Positions 42,341 to 51,184 of a stretch of DNA of 56,656 nucleotides are shown piece by piece (within the stretch, counting starts at the first letter, position 1; the number at the start of each line of letters is the position of its first letter). The position numbers and the translations under genes are program-made. The stretch is from the NCBI RefSeq assembly GCF_020866905.1, contig NZ_JAIVCC010000002.1, positions 655,852-712,507 on the forward strand. Reading direction: 5' to 3'. This DNA is from Salinimicrobium sediminilitoris. Lineage in GTDB: Bacteria > Bacteroidota > Bacteroidia > Flavobacteriales > Flavobacteriaceae. The notes beneath the pieces are model-generated. The model ran no database searches, had not been told where the DNA came from, and worked only from the letters and a program-made list of their open reading frames with translations.

Positions 42341-43339
42341 ATGGAAAACGAGGAAATCAAGAACGACGAGATCACTTTTGAAAACCGCATTCCGCTCGAG
42401 GAATTAAAGTCGGCAGTAGAAAGTGTGAAGGCTCAGCTTTCACATATCATTATTGGGCAGGAGAAGTTTATAGAACTTTTGATCATTGGTTTGCTGGCTG
42501 ATGGGCATGTACTCATTGAGGGAGTCCCTGGGGTAGCAAAGACGATCACTGCAAAACTGTTTGCCAAAACCTTAAAAACCGGATTTAGTCGCATCCAGTT
42601 CACCCCCGATCTTATGCCGAGTGATGTATTAGGGACCTCGGTACTCAATGCAAAAACTTCTGATTTTGAATTTAAACCGGGTCCCGTTTTCTCCAATATT
42701 GTCCTAATCGATGAGATCAACAGGGCACCGGCCAAGACACAAGCTGCCCTTTTTGAAGTGATGGAAGAAAGGCAGATCACCATTGACGGAAAGCAGCACA
42801 GCATGCCACCGCCATTTATGGTGATTGCCACACAAAACCCTATTGACCAGGAGGGAACTTATGCCCTTCCCGAAGCGCAACTGGACAGGTTCCTCTTTAA
42901 GATTAATGTTGCTTACCCGGCGATGGAAGAGGAAGTGAGAATACTGGAAACACATCACGAACGGCAGGGAGCCGCACCTCAAAATGAGGTTGAAGCGGTT
43001 TTAGATCCCGAAAAACTGCGGGTACTGCGTTCTCAGATACAGGGAGTAAGAGTTGAAAAGAAACTGCTTACCTATATCGCCGAAATCGTAAGCAAAACAA
43101 GAAATCATCCGCATTTGTACCTGGGAGCCTCTCCCCGTGCGTCTATTGCGGTGATGAATGCTTCAAAAGCAGTGGCGGCAGTAGATGGAAGAGATTTCGT
43201 TATTCCCGAAGACATTAAAAAAGTACTGGAACCCGTGCTGGGTCACCGCATTATTCTTTCTCCCGAACGCGAAATGGAAGGCAGTACCACGGCTAGTGTA
43301 ATAGATATGATAACTCATTCTGTAGAAATCCCGAGATAA
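42341..43339 (+). CDS. MoxR family AAA+ ATPase
   Basis: The 332-residue cytoplasmic ATPase has Walker A GVPGVAKT, Walker B NIVLIDEINRAPAKTQAALFEVMEE and sensor region MVIATQNPIDQEGTYALPEAQLDRF, plus a C-terminal lid (LGASPRASIAVMNASKA). MoxR proteins act as chaperone-like remodellers, often on von Willebrand A-type partners. Here the following DUF58 gene encodes the likely partner; the stop and start codons abut (43337-43340). Confidence 0.93.
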   Translation: MENEEIKNDEITFENRIPLEELKSAVESVKAQLSHIIIGQEKFIELLIIGLLADGHVLIEGVPGVAKTITAKLFAKTLKTGFSRIQFTPDLMPSDVLGTSVLNAKTSDFEFKPGPVFSNIVLIDEINRAPAKTQAALFEVMEERQITIDGKQHSMPPPFMVIATQNPIDQEGTYALPEAQLDRFLFKINVAYPAMEEEVRILETHHERQGAAPQNEVEAVLDPEKLRVLRSQIQGVRVEKKLLTYIAEIVSKTRNHPHLYLGASPRASIAVMNASKAVAAVDGRDFVIPEDIKKVLEPVLGHRIILSPEREMEGSTTASVIDMITHSVEIPR

Positions 43340-44671
43340 TTGATACACTTCTTCAAGTCATTATACCTGCACCAGCGTTTTTTCGTGACCGTTTTTGTCC
43401 TGGCCGCCGGTTTCCTGTTCTCCTATTGGCTTGAATGGCTCTACCCCGTGCTGTGGATCATCACCGTAGTTTTTCTACTGATCTTTCTGGCAGATACTAT
43501 TGCATTATATAAAAACCGCGGAATAACTGCAGAAAGGATCCTGCCCGACAAATTCTCGAATAGCGATCAAAATCCCGTAGATATTTTACTGCAGAACAAC
43601 TACGGTTTTAAAACCCGACTTGAAGTTATAGATGAGATCCCGGTACAGTTCCAAAAAAGGGATTTTTTGAAGCTCTTAAAAGTTCCTGCCGGGGATTCCT
43701 TATCCTTCAGCTATTCTTTGCGACCGGTAGAACGCGGGGAATATTTCTTCGGAAACCTAAATGTCTTTGCCTCCACGTCCCTAAAACTGGCAAAACGCCG
43801 GAAGAAGTTTGGCAAAGAACAAATGCTGAAAGTTTATCCTTCTTTTATTCAAATGAAGAAGTATGACTTCATGGCTATAGATCGAAAGATCTCACAGCCG
43901 GGCTTAAAGAAGATAAGGAAGATTGGCCACACCATGGAATTCGAGCAGATCAAGGATTACGTGCCGGGAGACGATGTGCGAAGCATTAACTGGAAAGCTA
44001 CTGCAAAACAGGGAGATCTCATGGTGAACCAGTACCAGGATGAACGGTCGCAGCCGGTCTATTCTGTCATTGATACCGGGCGTACCATGAAAATGCCCTT
44101 TAATAACCTCAAGTTGCTGGATTATGCCTTAAATAGTGCTCTGGCATTTTCAAATATTGCCCTAAAGAAAAAGGATAAAGCCGGATTGATCACTTTTTCC
44201 AATAAAATGGAAAAGATGATCCCTGCAAGTTCTAAAAAAAGCCATCTAAACCTGCTTTTGGAATCGCTTTACAATGTTGGCACGCGCTTTAGAGATTCAG
44301 ATTTTGGCCTTCTGTATACTCATATGAATCGCAGCTTACCACAGCGAAGCTTGCTATTGTTATACACTAACTTTGAACATTTGGGTGCACTTCACAGGCA
44401 AATTCCTTACCTGCTGGCTTTGGCGAGAAAACATTTACTGGTAGTCATCTTTTTCGAAAACACCGAACTGGAAAGCTTTATTCACACTAAAGCTGAAAAA
44501 GTACCAGATATCTTCAACCAAACCATTGCCGAACAATTTAGCTATGACAAACGATTAATGGCAAAGGAACTTCAAAAACACGGAATTCAAACCATCCTTA
44601 CCCGACCCGAAGATCTCACGGTCAACACGATCAATAAATACCTTGAGATCAAAAAAAGAGGGATTCTGTAA
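43340..44671 (+). CDS. DUF58 domain protein (vWA-like MoxR partner)
   Basis: The 443-residue protein has two N-terminal membrane helices (about 13-31 and 34-52), a beta-rich middle and the DUF58 core DYVPGDDVRSINWKATAKQGDLMVNQ followed by a vWA-like fold. The metal site is degenerate: VIDTGRTMK instead of DxSxS. A TTG at 43340, directly after the moxR stop, is the only start that keeps the first helix. It is thought to work with MoxR at the membrane; the target is unknown. It is the last gene of the operon. Confidence 0.88.
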   Translation: MIHFFKSLYLHQRFFVTVFVLAAGFLFSYWLEWLYPVLWIITVVFLLIFLADTIALYKNRGITAERILPDKFSNSDQNPVDILLQNNYGFKTRLEVIDEIPVQFQKRDFLKLLKVPAGDSLSFSYSLRPVERGEYFFGNLNVFASTSLKLAKRRKKFGKEQMLKVYPSFIQMKKYDFMAIDRKISQPGLKKIRKIGHTMEFEQIKDYVPGDDVRSINWKATAKQGDLMVNQYQDERSQPVYSVIDTGRTMKMPFNNLKLLDYALNSALAFSNIALKKKDKAGLITFSNKMEKMIPASSKKSHLNLLLESLYNVGTRFRDSDFGLLYTHMNRSLPQRSLLLLYTNFEHLGALHRQIPYLLALARKHLLVVIFFENTELESFIHTKAEKVPDIFNQTIAEQFSYDKRLMAKELQKHGIQTILTRPEDLTVNTINKYLEIKKRGIL

Positions 44672-44732
44672 CTACTTTATTAAATATTTGAAGAGGCAGG
44701 ATTCAATGGTGCTTATTCTGTGCTTTACTCAT

Positions 44733-45070
44733 TGTCATTCCGACGTAGGAGGAATCTCTTCAGCACGCGAAAGAATCTTCGTTTTACAAATGCTCCGCTC
44801 TGAACGACAAACCCCTCCAATGTCATTCCGACGAAGGAGGAATCTCTTCAGCACACGAAAGATTCTTCGCTCCGCAAAAGCTGCGCTCTGAATGACAAAC
44901 TCCTCCAATGTCATTCCGACGAAGGAGGAATCTCTTCAGCACGCGAGAGATTCTTCGCTCCGCAAAAGCTGCGCTCTGAATGACAAACGACTCAAATGTC
45001 ATTCCGACGTAGGAGGAATATCTTCAGCACGGGAGAGATTCTTCGCTCCGCAAAAGCTGACCTCTGAAGG
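44733..45070. repeat. Four tandem copies of an 88-bp hairpin repeat
   Basis: Copies begin with TGTCATTCCGAC at 44733, 44821, 44909 and 44997, an exact 88-bp period, the last copy partly degraded. Each unit can fold: the outer ends TGTCATTC and GAATGACA pair, as do GAATCTC and GAGATTC inside. The array lies between the convergent ends of the DUF58 and photolyase genes and fills this gap of about 410 bp; no gene or separate terminator was seen, so the hairpins may end transcription. Confidence 0.92.
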
Positions 45071-45082
45071 ATAGCTTCACTT

Positions 45083-46393
45083 TTAATTCAGAGCTTTCTT
45101 ATACACTTCCAATGCTCTTGCCCGCGCAAATTTATGCTCTACAATAGGTTCTAAATAACCCGCCCTAAAATTGGGAATCCAGGTTTTAACATATTTTAGA
45201 TCGGGGTCGAATTTCTTAAGTTGGGATTCAGGATTAAAGATCCTGAAATATGGTGCCGAATCACAACCCGTGCCTGCTGCCCATTGCCAGTTTCCATTGT
45301 TGGAAGCCAGTTCATAATCCAGAAGCTTTTCGGCAAAGTAAGCTTCCCCCCAGCGCCAATCGATCAATAAATGTTTACACAGGAAACCGGCAACCACCAT
45401 CCTTACTCTATTATGCATCCAGCCGGTTTGGTTAAGCTGCCGCATCCCGGCATCCACCATGGGATATCCTGTTTCTCCCCTGCACCACAATTCAAATTCT
45501 CTTTCGTTATTACGCCAGGGAATACGGTCATATTTCCTTCGGAAATTATGCTGCTCTACATGAGGAAAATGGTACAGGATCATCATAAAAAATTCCCGCC
45601 AAATGAGTTCATTCAGCCAGGTTTCATTTTGTTGCAATGCCTGCTTTACAAGCTGTCGCACGCTCACAGTTCCAAACCTCAAGTGAATACCTGCCCTGCT
45701 GGTCCCTTCCACAAACGGAAGATCCCGTTTTTTATGGTAATCTTTTATCAATCCTTCAGAAAGATCTGCTTCAGAAATATGGAGCTCCACATTTTGAAAT
45801 CCTATTTCTTTTAGGGAAGGTATTCTCCCGTTTGCCTTTTTCAGCAGGTGAGATAAAAGAGTTTCAGAAGGAAATTCCGGAACAGATTGCCGGTAAAGAT
45901 TTTCCTTCCATTTTTTGGAGTATGGTGTAAAGACAGTGTAAGGAGTACCATCGGGTTTCATTACTTCTGCCTTCTCAAACATCACCTGATCTTTGTAAGT
46001 GGTGAATCCAACATTATTTTCATTCAGAAGATCTTTTACCTCTTTATCCCTTTTTCGGGCATAAGGTTCATAGTCATGATTCGCATAAACCTCCCGAACA
46101 GGGGTGTCAAAAATGAGCTTTTCAAATGCCTTTTTTGGCACCTCATGAAGTACCAGAAGAGATGCGCCAAATTCTAAAAGCTTTAAATTTATCTTCTCCA
46201 GCTCCTGATGAATAAAAGCCACCCGCTGATCCTTTTTATGAGGTAACGTGTTTAAAATTTCGGGGTCAAAGATAAAGATGACTTGCACAGGGAGTCCACT
46301 GTCGAGAGCATGGTAAAGGGCTGTGTTGTCAAATAACCGAAGGTCTCTTCGCAGCCAGCAAACAGCAATTTCCTTGTCTACAGCTTTTTCCAC
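45083..46393 (-). CDS. phrB: Deoxyribodipyrimidine photolyase (class I CPD type)
   Basis: The 436-residue flavoprotein uses blue light to split cyclobutane pyrimidine dimers. The N-terminal antenna-binding alpha/beta domain begins VCWLRRDLRLFDNTALYHAL; the FAD-binding region has TGYPMVDAGMRQLNQTGWMHNRVRM and LLDYELASNNGNWQWAAGTGCDSAPYFRIFNP, typical of class I photolyases. A cryptochrome role is less likely but not excluded. The probable start is GTG at 46393, which overlaps the upstream TspO-like gene by 16 bp. It is the last gene of the carotenoid operon, so repair may be induced by light together with pigment. Confidence 0.93.
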   Translation of the reverse strand: MEKAVDKEIAVCWLRRDLRLFDNTALYHALDSGLPVQVIFIFDPEILNTLPHKKDQRVAFIHQELEKINLKLLEFGASLLVLHEVPKKAFEKLIFDTPVREVYANHDYEPYARKRDKEVKDLLNENNVGFTTYKDQVMFEKAEVMKPDGTPYTVFTPYSKKWKENLYRQSVPEFPSETLLSHLLKKANGRIPSLKEIGFQNVELHISEADLSEGLIKDYHKKRDLPFVEGTSRAGIHLRFGTVSVRQLVKQALQQNETWLNELIWREFFMMILYHFPHVEQHNFRRKYDRIPWRNNEREFELWCRGETGYPMVDAGMRQLNQTGWMHNRVRMVVAGFLCKHLLIDWRWGEAYFAEKLLDYELASNNGNWQWAAGTGCDSAPYFRIFNPESQLKKFDPDLKYVKTWIPNFRAGYLEPIVEHKFARARALEVYKKALN

Positions 46394-47145
46394 GGAGAGT
46401 ATTTTCGGTTTTTATAACCATGAATTCCGCTGCTAATCACTAATATTCCTGCCGTGATCACAGCTGTTAAAAAGATCCCTTCATTTTCTCCCTGGTTAGC
46501 AACCCCAACAGCTACAAGGCCCCAGGCACCCACCAGAGCAAATTCTCTCATGTTACGAGTCCAGGTAATTAGTAAGTTAATAAAGGCAGCTACAATGATC
46601 ATAATAAGGGTCCAGGTGACATTAGAAATCCCTAAGCCATCCCATCCCAAAGAAGTGAGAAAAGCAGCAGTATTTGCAATTAGAGCAACGCTGATCCACC
46701 CGGAATAAAATGAAAACGGCCACCACAAAAATGCTATTACTTTTAATGGTTCGTCATCAAGCTCCATCCTGGTTTTGATAATGATCATTATTAGAGAAAA
46801 TAACAATAAAGACATTAAAATTACTGAAAGGCCGGTAAGATGATTTAACCAGGCAAAGATCCAGCTTATGTTAAGGACACAGGTGATCACGAACCACCAG
46901 CCAATTTTTACAGCTGCCTCCTTCCCGCGGGAACTTATCGCCTGGAAAGTCACAAAGCCGGCAAGGCAAAGATAGATTAGTCCCCAAATGGAAAACGCAT
47001 ATCCTGCCGGAGTAAACAAATTCTCATATTCCGCAGAAACCGTTGCCATGGTCTCACCATTGATCGCTCCGGTGTTCGAAAAGTAATTAATGGTCACCAT
47101 TGCAATAAAAGCTACAATGTTGGAGATTTGCAAGATCTTTTTCAT
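46378..47145 (-). CDS. TspO/MBR-like tryptophan-rich membrane protein
   Basis: The 255-residue protein has about seven membrane helices. The tract LFTPAGYAFSIWGLIYLCLAG and WWPFSFYSGWISVALIANTAAFL resembles the core of TspO/MBR proteins, which bind porphyrins and in some bacteria control carotenoid or photosynthesis genes. It is longer than classic TspO (about 160 residues), which suggests an extended relative. The start overlaps the lycopene cyclase stop (ATGA). Its function in the light-response operon is unknown; porphyrin or carotenoid binding is inference. Confidence 0.7.
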   Translation of the reverse strand: MKKILQISNIVAFIAMVTINYFSNTGAINGETMATVSAEYENLFTPAGYAFSIWGLIYLCLAGFVTFQAISSRGKEAAVKIGWWFVITCVLNISWIFAWLNHLTGLSVILMSLLLFSLIMIIIKTRMELDDEPLKVIAFLWWPFSFYSGWISVALIANTAAFLTSLGWDGLGISNVTWTLIMIIVAAFINLLITWTRNMREFALVGAWGLVAVGVANQGENEGIFLTAVITAGILVISSGIHGYKNRKYSPWKKL

Positions 47146-47864
47146 AATGCTGTAGTCTTAAGATTTGCCGCTGCGACAGCCTTTTTCCTGTTTAAAAGAT
47201 ATTTGTAGATAAGCAGGTTCATGAGGATCAATTCGGCTCCGTAAAACGCATCTTCCACAGGGATCGTCCCTATCCTGAAGTTCATAAATTCTTCGGGATT
47301 ATACCATACTACCTGTTCTTCGATCCAGCTTCCGGTAAGGATCCCGTTCACGAAAAAGAAGGGAATCAACAATACCGCATAGATCACATAAAACCGGGTG
47401 AGCCAGTTGATCTTCAGAATAAATTGGGCGTATAAAAGCAGAAGGGCAAAACTGAAGAAAGTAGTGGCAGTATAGCTTTTTGAGAAATGGATCGTTCCGA
47501 AGATCAATAAAAAAGCCACCAGAAAAAGTGTGATGATTTTTTGCATTTTTGATCCCCCTATTTCGTTCATGAAAAGATCAAGACAGTGAAACGTGAAGAC
47601 ACAGGCATAAGGAATACAAAAGAAAAACAGCACCTCCTCAAGCGGAAGGTTGCCTATTTCTATACCTGTGAGATAGCGGTCATTAAACCCCCATACTCCC
47701 ATTTTGGTGAATAACATATCCCAAAGCACGAAAACTAATCCTGTGAGGAAAACGGCCGGGAAAAATGCACACCAGGTTTTGTGAAATTTCAGCCGGGGAT
47801 GAAAAGAAAACAGGAAGGGAATGATGATAGTAAAGAAGTTGACCAGCAGATATGTGTATTGCAT
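47142..47864 (-). CDS. crtY: Lycopene cyclase (CarR/CrtYcd type)
   Basis: The 240-residue integral membrane protein contains two copies of the lycopene cyclase domain in one chain: the first has GNLPLEEVLFFFCIPYACVF (about 71-90), the second TIPVEDAFYGAELILMNLL near 195-215. This heterodimer-like fused type forms beta-ionone rings, turning lycopene into beta-carotene, and is unrelated to plant-type CrtY or CrtL. Its ATG overlaps the crtZ stop by one base (TAATG), so translation is coupled. The symbol crtY is used by function only; crtYcd would be more exact. Confidence 0.92.
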   Translation of the reverse strand: MQYTYLLVNFFTIIIPFLFSFHPRLKFHKTWCAFFPAVFLTGLVFVLWDMLFTKMGVWGFNDRYLTGIEIGNLPLEEVLFFFCIPYACVFTFHCLDLFMNEIGGSKMQKIITLFLVAFLLIFGTIHFSKSYTATTFFSFALLLLYAQFILKINWLTRFYVIYAVLLIPFFFVNGILTGSWIEEQVVWYNPEEFMNFRIGTIPVEDAFYGAELILMNLLIYKYLLNRKKAVAAANLKTTAL

Positions 47865-48331
47865 TAGGCAGTTTTTCTTTGTTCCCTAAAATATTTCATT
47901 GGTACCCAAAGCATTCCGAAGCACTCTCCTTCTTCCTTACCAATATGTTTATGATGCATTTTGTGAGCACGACGTATGGCTTTGAAATAAGAATTATCTG
48001 CTTTGCGCAGCACTTTAAATCGTTGATGTATAAAGATGTCATGAACAAAGAAATATGCCATTCCATAGAGGGTAATTCCCAAACCTATCCAAAACAGGAA
48101 ATTGAAGCCTGCCTCCATTCCAAAATAGAGAGAGATGATCCCCGGAATGGCGAAAATGAGAAAGAAGAAATCATTATGTTCAAAAAATCCCTTCGATTCC
48201 TTCTTGTGGTGGTCTTTATGTAAGGTCCACAACAGCCCATGCATGATATATTTATGGGTGAACCATGCAACACCTTCCATGGCAAGAAAAGATGCCAGTA
48301 CTATTAGAAAATTTATTGCTATCGTCTCCAT
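47864..48331 (-). CDS. crtZ: Beta-carotene hydroxylase
   Basis: The 155-residue di-iron membrane hydroxylase adds OH groups to beta-ionone rings, giving zeaxanthin. The His clusters are FTHKYIMHG, LHKDHHKK, VHDIFIHQRF and AHKMHHKHIGKEEGECFGM, spaced as in the CrtZ family. Several membrane helices separate them. It opens the second half of the carotenoid operon after a 45-bp gap that holds an inverted repeat. Confidence 0.95.
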   Translation of the reverse strand: METIAINFLIVLASFLAMEGVAWFTHKYIMHGLLWTLHKDHHKKESKGFFEHNDFFFLIFAIPGIISLYFGMEAGFNFLFWIGLGITLYGMAYFFVHDIFIHQRFKVLRKADNSYFKAIRRAHKMHHKHIGKEEGECFGMLWVPMKYFREQRKTA

Positions 48332-48340
48332 TTTTTTATT

Positions 48341-48372
48341 TTTAATTCAAGTATTAAGATACTAAAATTCAA
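48341..48372. repeat. Inverted repeat in the only gap of the carotenoid operon
   Basis: AGTAT (48350-48354) and ATACT (48359-48363) form a stem around TAAG, with flanking AATTC and AATTT partly extending it. It lies in the 45-bp gap between the unknown secreted protein gene and crtZ. It may be an attenuator, processing site or operator; the stem is weak. Confidence 0.4.
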
Positions 48373-48376
48373 TTTT

Positions 48377-48868
48377 TTATTTTAATTTTTCTTTTTCGGC
48401 CGCAGTAAGGCCTTTGGATGCTTTTAGGTAGTTAAGGATCATTTTTTGAAGTTCCTTATCTTCGAGAGTGTCTACACCTGCAATAAGTAAAGCTTTATCC
48501 TCTTCAAGATTATCACGGTATCCAAGAAAAGCTGGAGCTTCGGCTTGGACAGCAAACCTAAGGAACCGCAGTTCCAGGTTTTGTTTATCGGCTGCTATCG
48601 CACTGCTAAAAATATCCTTGCCTTTATTAAAGTGAGACATCTTCTTGAATGGATTTCCCACGTGCTTCGCCATCATCATATGTCCCGCACCTTTGTAACC
48701 CAGCACCACAGGATCTTTAAGCTCTTCATTTTCTGAAAGCTCCAAAAGGCTTCTTGCTGCCTTCTCATTCTCGGCAGCTTTGTTATAAAGCTTGCGGGCT
48801 TCTGAAATATTAGATTGTTGCATCACCATCCCCGTCATCACAAAAAGTAAAACCATTAAATACTTCAT
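48377..48868 (-). CDS. Secreted protein of unknown function in the carotenoid operon
   Basis: The 163-residue protein begins with a signal peptide (MKYLMVLLFVMTGMVMQQ) and is otherwise helical: YNKAAENEKAARSLLELSEN, then SHFNKGKDIFSSAIAADKQNLELRFLRFAVQAEAPAFLGYRDNL (broken here for reading by eye near 80-125) and a Lys/Glu-rich end. The helix pairs resemble TPR-like repeats but no exact family is recognised. The ATG at 48868 shares one base with the crtB stop (TGATG), so it is translationally coupled to crtB. Retention between crtB and crtZ suggests a role in pigment location, which is inference. Confidence 0.78.
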   Translation of the reverse strand: MKYLMVLLFVMTGMVMQQSNISEARKLYNKAAENEKAARSLLELSENEELKDPVVLGYKGAGHMMMAKHVGNPFKKMSHFNKGKDIFSSAIAADKQNLELRFLRFAVQAEAPAFLGYRDNLEEDKALLIAGVDTLEDKELQKMILNYLKASKGLTAAEKEKLK

Positions 48869-49704
48869 CAAATAATTCTCATTTTACATTCTACAAGACT
48901 GTTGATCATTAAGCCAACTTTACGGCCATTATTGATCCTTATTCTTCCCGAAAGTATTCTTTTTGCAGGTAATCTCTTGATCTTTTTAAATAAAGATTGA
49001 TAATAAACATAGGCAAGATAGACCCCTCCCTTTGAAGAAGCCGGTAACATCTTTATCCCTTGTAGTGCTATCCTGAAGTCTTCTTCTATCTCTTCTTCAA
49101 TTTGCTGTTTTGCCTCTGCCGAGAAATTTTCCATATCCACGCCTGGGAAATAGGTTCTTCCCAACACATGATAATCATCCTTAAGATCCCTCAGAAAATT
49201 TACTTTCTGAAAAGCTGCCCCCAACTTCATCGCATAAGGTTTTAACTCTGCAAACATTTTTTTGTCTCCTTCGGTGAAGACGTGCAGACACATGAGTCCA
49301 ACTACCTCGGCAGAACCCAGGATGTACTGTTGGTATTTTTCATCTGTATAATCCACTTTTTGAAGATCCATTTCCATACTCTTCAAAAAGGTATCGATGA
49401 GTTCCCTGTCTATGTCAAACTCATGCACTACCTCCTGAAAGGAGTTCAATATAGGGTTGGCAGAAATTTTCTGTTCCAAAGCCTCATAGGTATCCTCCCT
49501 AAATTTCTTTAGCAGGTACTCCTGGTCATAACCTTCAAAACTGTCCACGATCTCATCGGCAACCCTTACAAATCCATAGATTGAGTAAATTGGGTCACGC
49601 AGCCTGTCGTGTAGGAAATAGATCCCGAGCGAAAAGCTGGTACTATAGGAGCGTGTAGTGAGCCGGCTTACCTGTACCGACAGATCATCAAACAGTGACT
49701 TCAT
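48868..49704 (-). CDS. crtB: Phytoene synthase
   Basis: The 278-residue enzyme joins two geranylgeranyl diphosphates to phytoene, the first committed step of carotenoid synthesis. Both Asp-rich motifs are present: DEIVD (Asp50-Asp54) and RDLKDDY (Asp173-Asp177), each binding Mg-diphosphate. YSTSFSLGIYFL near 20-31 is typical of trans-isoprenyl head-to-head synthases. The start lies 17 bp inside crtI. The GGPP synthase needed for substrate is not in the window. Confidence 0.95.
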   Translation of the reverse strand: MKSLFDDLSVQVSRLTTRSYSTSFSLGIYFLHDRLRDPIYSIYGFVRVADEIVDSFEGYDQEYLLKKFREDTYEALEQKISANPILNSFQEVVHEFDIDRELIDTFLKSMEMDLQKVDYTDEKYQQYILGSAEVVGLMCLHVFTEGDKKMFAELKPYAMKLGAAFQKVNFLRDLKDDYHVLGRTYFPGVDMENFSAEAKQQIEEEIEEDFRIALQGIKMLPASSKGGVYLAYVYYQSLFKKIKRLPAKRILSGRIRINNGRKVGLMINSLVECKMRII

Positions 49705-51184
49705 ACTTCTTCTTTTTTAATTCTTTTATAACTTGTTCTGCCGCGATATTTCCCGAAATAAGCGACGGCGGCACTCCCGGACCGGGCACTGTAAGCTGCC
49801 CCGCGTAAAAGAGATTATTAAGCTTTTTGTTCTTTATTTTGGGTTTTAGCACGGCTGTTTGTTGCAGAGTATTTGCCAACCCGTAAGCATTGCCTTTATA
49901 AGAGTTGTAATCTGTAATAAAATCTGAAACACAGTAGCTCTTCTTATAATCAATCTTACCACAAATGCTGCGGCCTATTTGTTTTTCGAGCCGCTTTATC
50001 ATAATCTGGAAAAATTTTTCCCGGGTGGCCTCTTCATCTTTCAATCCCGGTGCCAGTGGCATAAGCATAAAGAGGTTTTCGTGACCTTCGGGCGCTACCG
50101 AATCATCGGTTCTTGAAGGACAACATACATAGAACAAAGGCTTAGCAGGCCATTTTGGATCTTTGTAGATTTCGACGGAATGATCATAAAGATCTTCATC
50201 AAAGAATAAGGTATGGTGCTCCAGCTCCGGAATTCTTTCTGAAATTCCGAGATAGTAAATAAGACAGGATGGAGCAAAAGTTTTATTGTTCCAGTACTTT
50301 TCGCTGTAATTCTGAAACTCCTTCGGAAGCAATTTTTGTTCCACATGTTGATAATCGGCCGCTGCTACGACTGCATCAAATGTTATTTCTTCCCCATGAA
50401 CTCTAAGGCCTTTTACGCTACTTTCAGCTGAAATGATCTGCTCCACAGGGGCATCAAAATGGATCTCAACTCCCTGTTCCCGGGCTACTTTTACCATTGC
50501 ATCTATCACACTTCCGAAGCCACCCTGGGGATACCATGTTCCCAGCTTAAGTCCGGCGTAATTCATAAGACTATAAAGCGCCGGGGTATCTTGCGGCATA
50601 GCTCCCAGAAACAAGACGGGGAATTCCATAAGGGAGATCAACTTTGGATCTTTGAAATATTTTCGCACATGTTTGCTGAAAGAAGAGAACACCTGCAGGC
50701 GCATGGCACCTTTAATGAGATCCAGGTCTACAAATTCGGTAAGGGAAATGCCCGGCATATAAACCAGTCTTTCCATTCCCTGCTCATATTTATATTGTGC
50801 CTCCTCCATAAATTTATCGAGTTTGTCGGCACTCCCGGCTTCAGTTTCTTCAAACAGTTCCCGAAGCTTAGTATAATTCTCGGGAATACTTAATTTTTCA
50901 TTCTGAGGAAAAACCACTTCAAAAGACGGATCCAACAGGTCAAGTTGATAAAGATCTTCTACCTTGTGTCCAAAATCGCCAAAAAACTTTTCAAAAACCC
51001 CCGGCATCCAGTACCAACTTGGCCCCATGTCATAAGTATAACCGCTGGAAGTTTTGAATTGCCTGGCCCGGCCACCGGCACTGCTGTTCTTCTCAAAGAT
51101 ATGCACCTCGTGGCCTGCAGCTCCCATGTATGCCGCCGCACTTAAACCCGAAAAACCTGCTCCTATTACTGCAATTTTTGACAT
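49688..51184 (-). CDS. crtI: Phytoene desaturase (CrtI type)
   Basis: The 498-residue FAD-dependent membrane-associated enzyme desaturates phytoene to lycopene. It begins with the dinucleotide motif MSKIAVIGAGFSGLSAAAYM and ends with LFYAGQLTVPGPGVPPSLISG near 460-480, the bacterial CrtI signature. Length and order next to crtB are as expected. Its ATG overlaps the carH-like stop by one base (TAATG), so regulator and enzyme are read from one message. Confidence 0.95.
   Translation of the reverse strand: MSKIAVIGAGFSGLSAAAYMGAAGHEVHIFEKNSSAGGRARQFKTSSGYTYDMGPSWYWMPGVFEKFFGDFGHKVEDLYQLDLLDPSFEVVFPQNEKLSIPENYTKLRELFEETEAGSADKLDKFMEEAQYKYEQGMERLVYMPGISLTEFVDLDLIKGAMRLQVFSSFSKHVRKYFKDPKLISLMEFPVLFLGAMPQDTPALYSLMNYAGLKLGTWYPQGGFGSVIDAMVKVAREQGVEIHFDAPVEQIISAESSVKGLRVHGEEITFDAVVAAADYQHVEQKLLPKEFQNYSEKYWNNKTFAPSCLIYYLGISERIPELEHHTLFFDEDLYDHSVEIYKDPKWPAKPLFYVCCPSRTDDSVAPEGHENLFMLMPLAPGLKDEEATREKFFQIMIKRLEKQIGRSICGKIDYKKSYCVSDFITDYNSYKGNAYGLANTLQQTAVLKPKIKNKKLNNLFYAGQLTVPGPGVPPSLISGNIAAEQVIKELKKKKYEVTV

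Noticed and set aside
44733-45070. CRISPR array
   Set aside because: Whole 88-bp units are repeated without unique spacers, and no cas genes are near.
44643-45074. Open frames of 82 and 60 codons with CHSDVGGISSARE repeats
   Set aside because: They are translations of the 88-bp tandem repeat; the peptide repeats only mirror the DNA period, with no start signal.
45250-46177. Plus-strand open frames opposite the photolyase gene
   Set aside because: They are antisense shadows of a well-conserved gene and show no recognisable domains.
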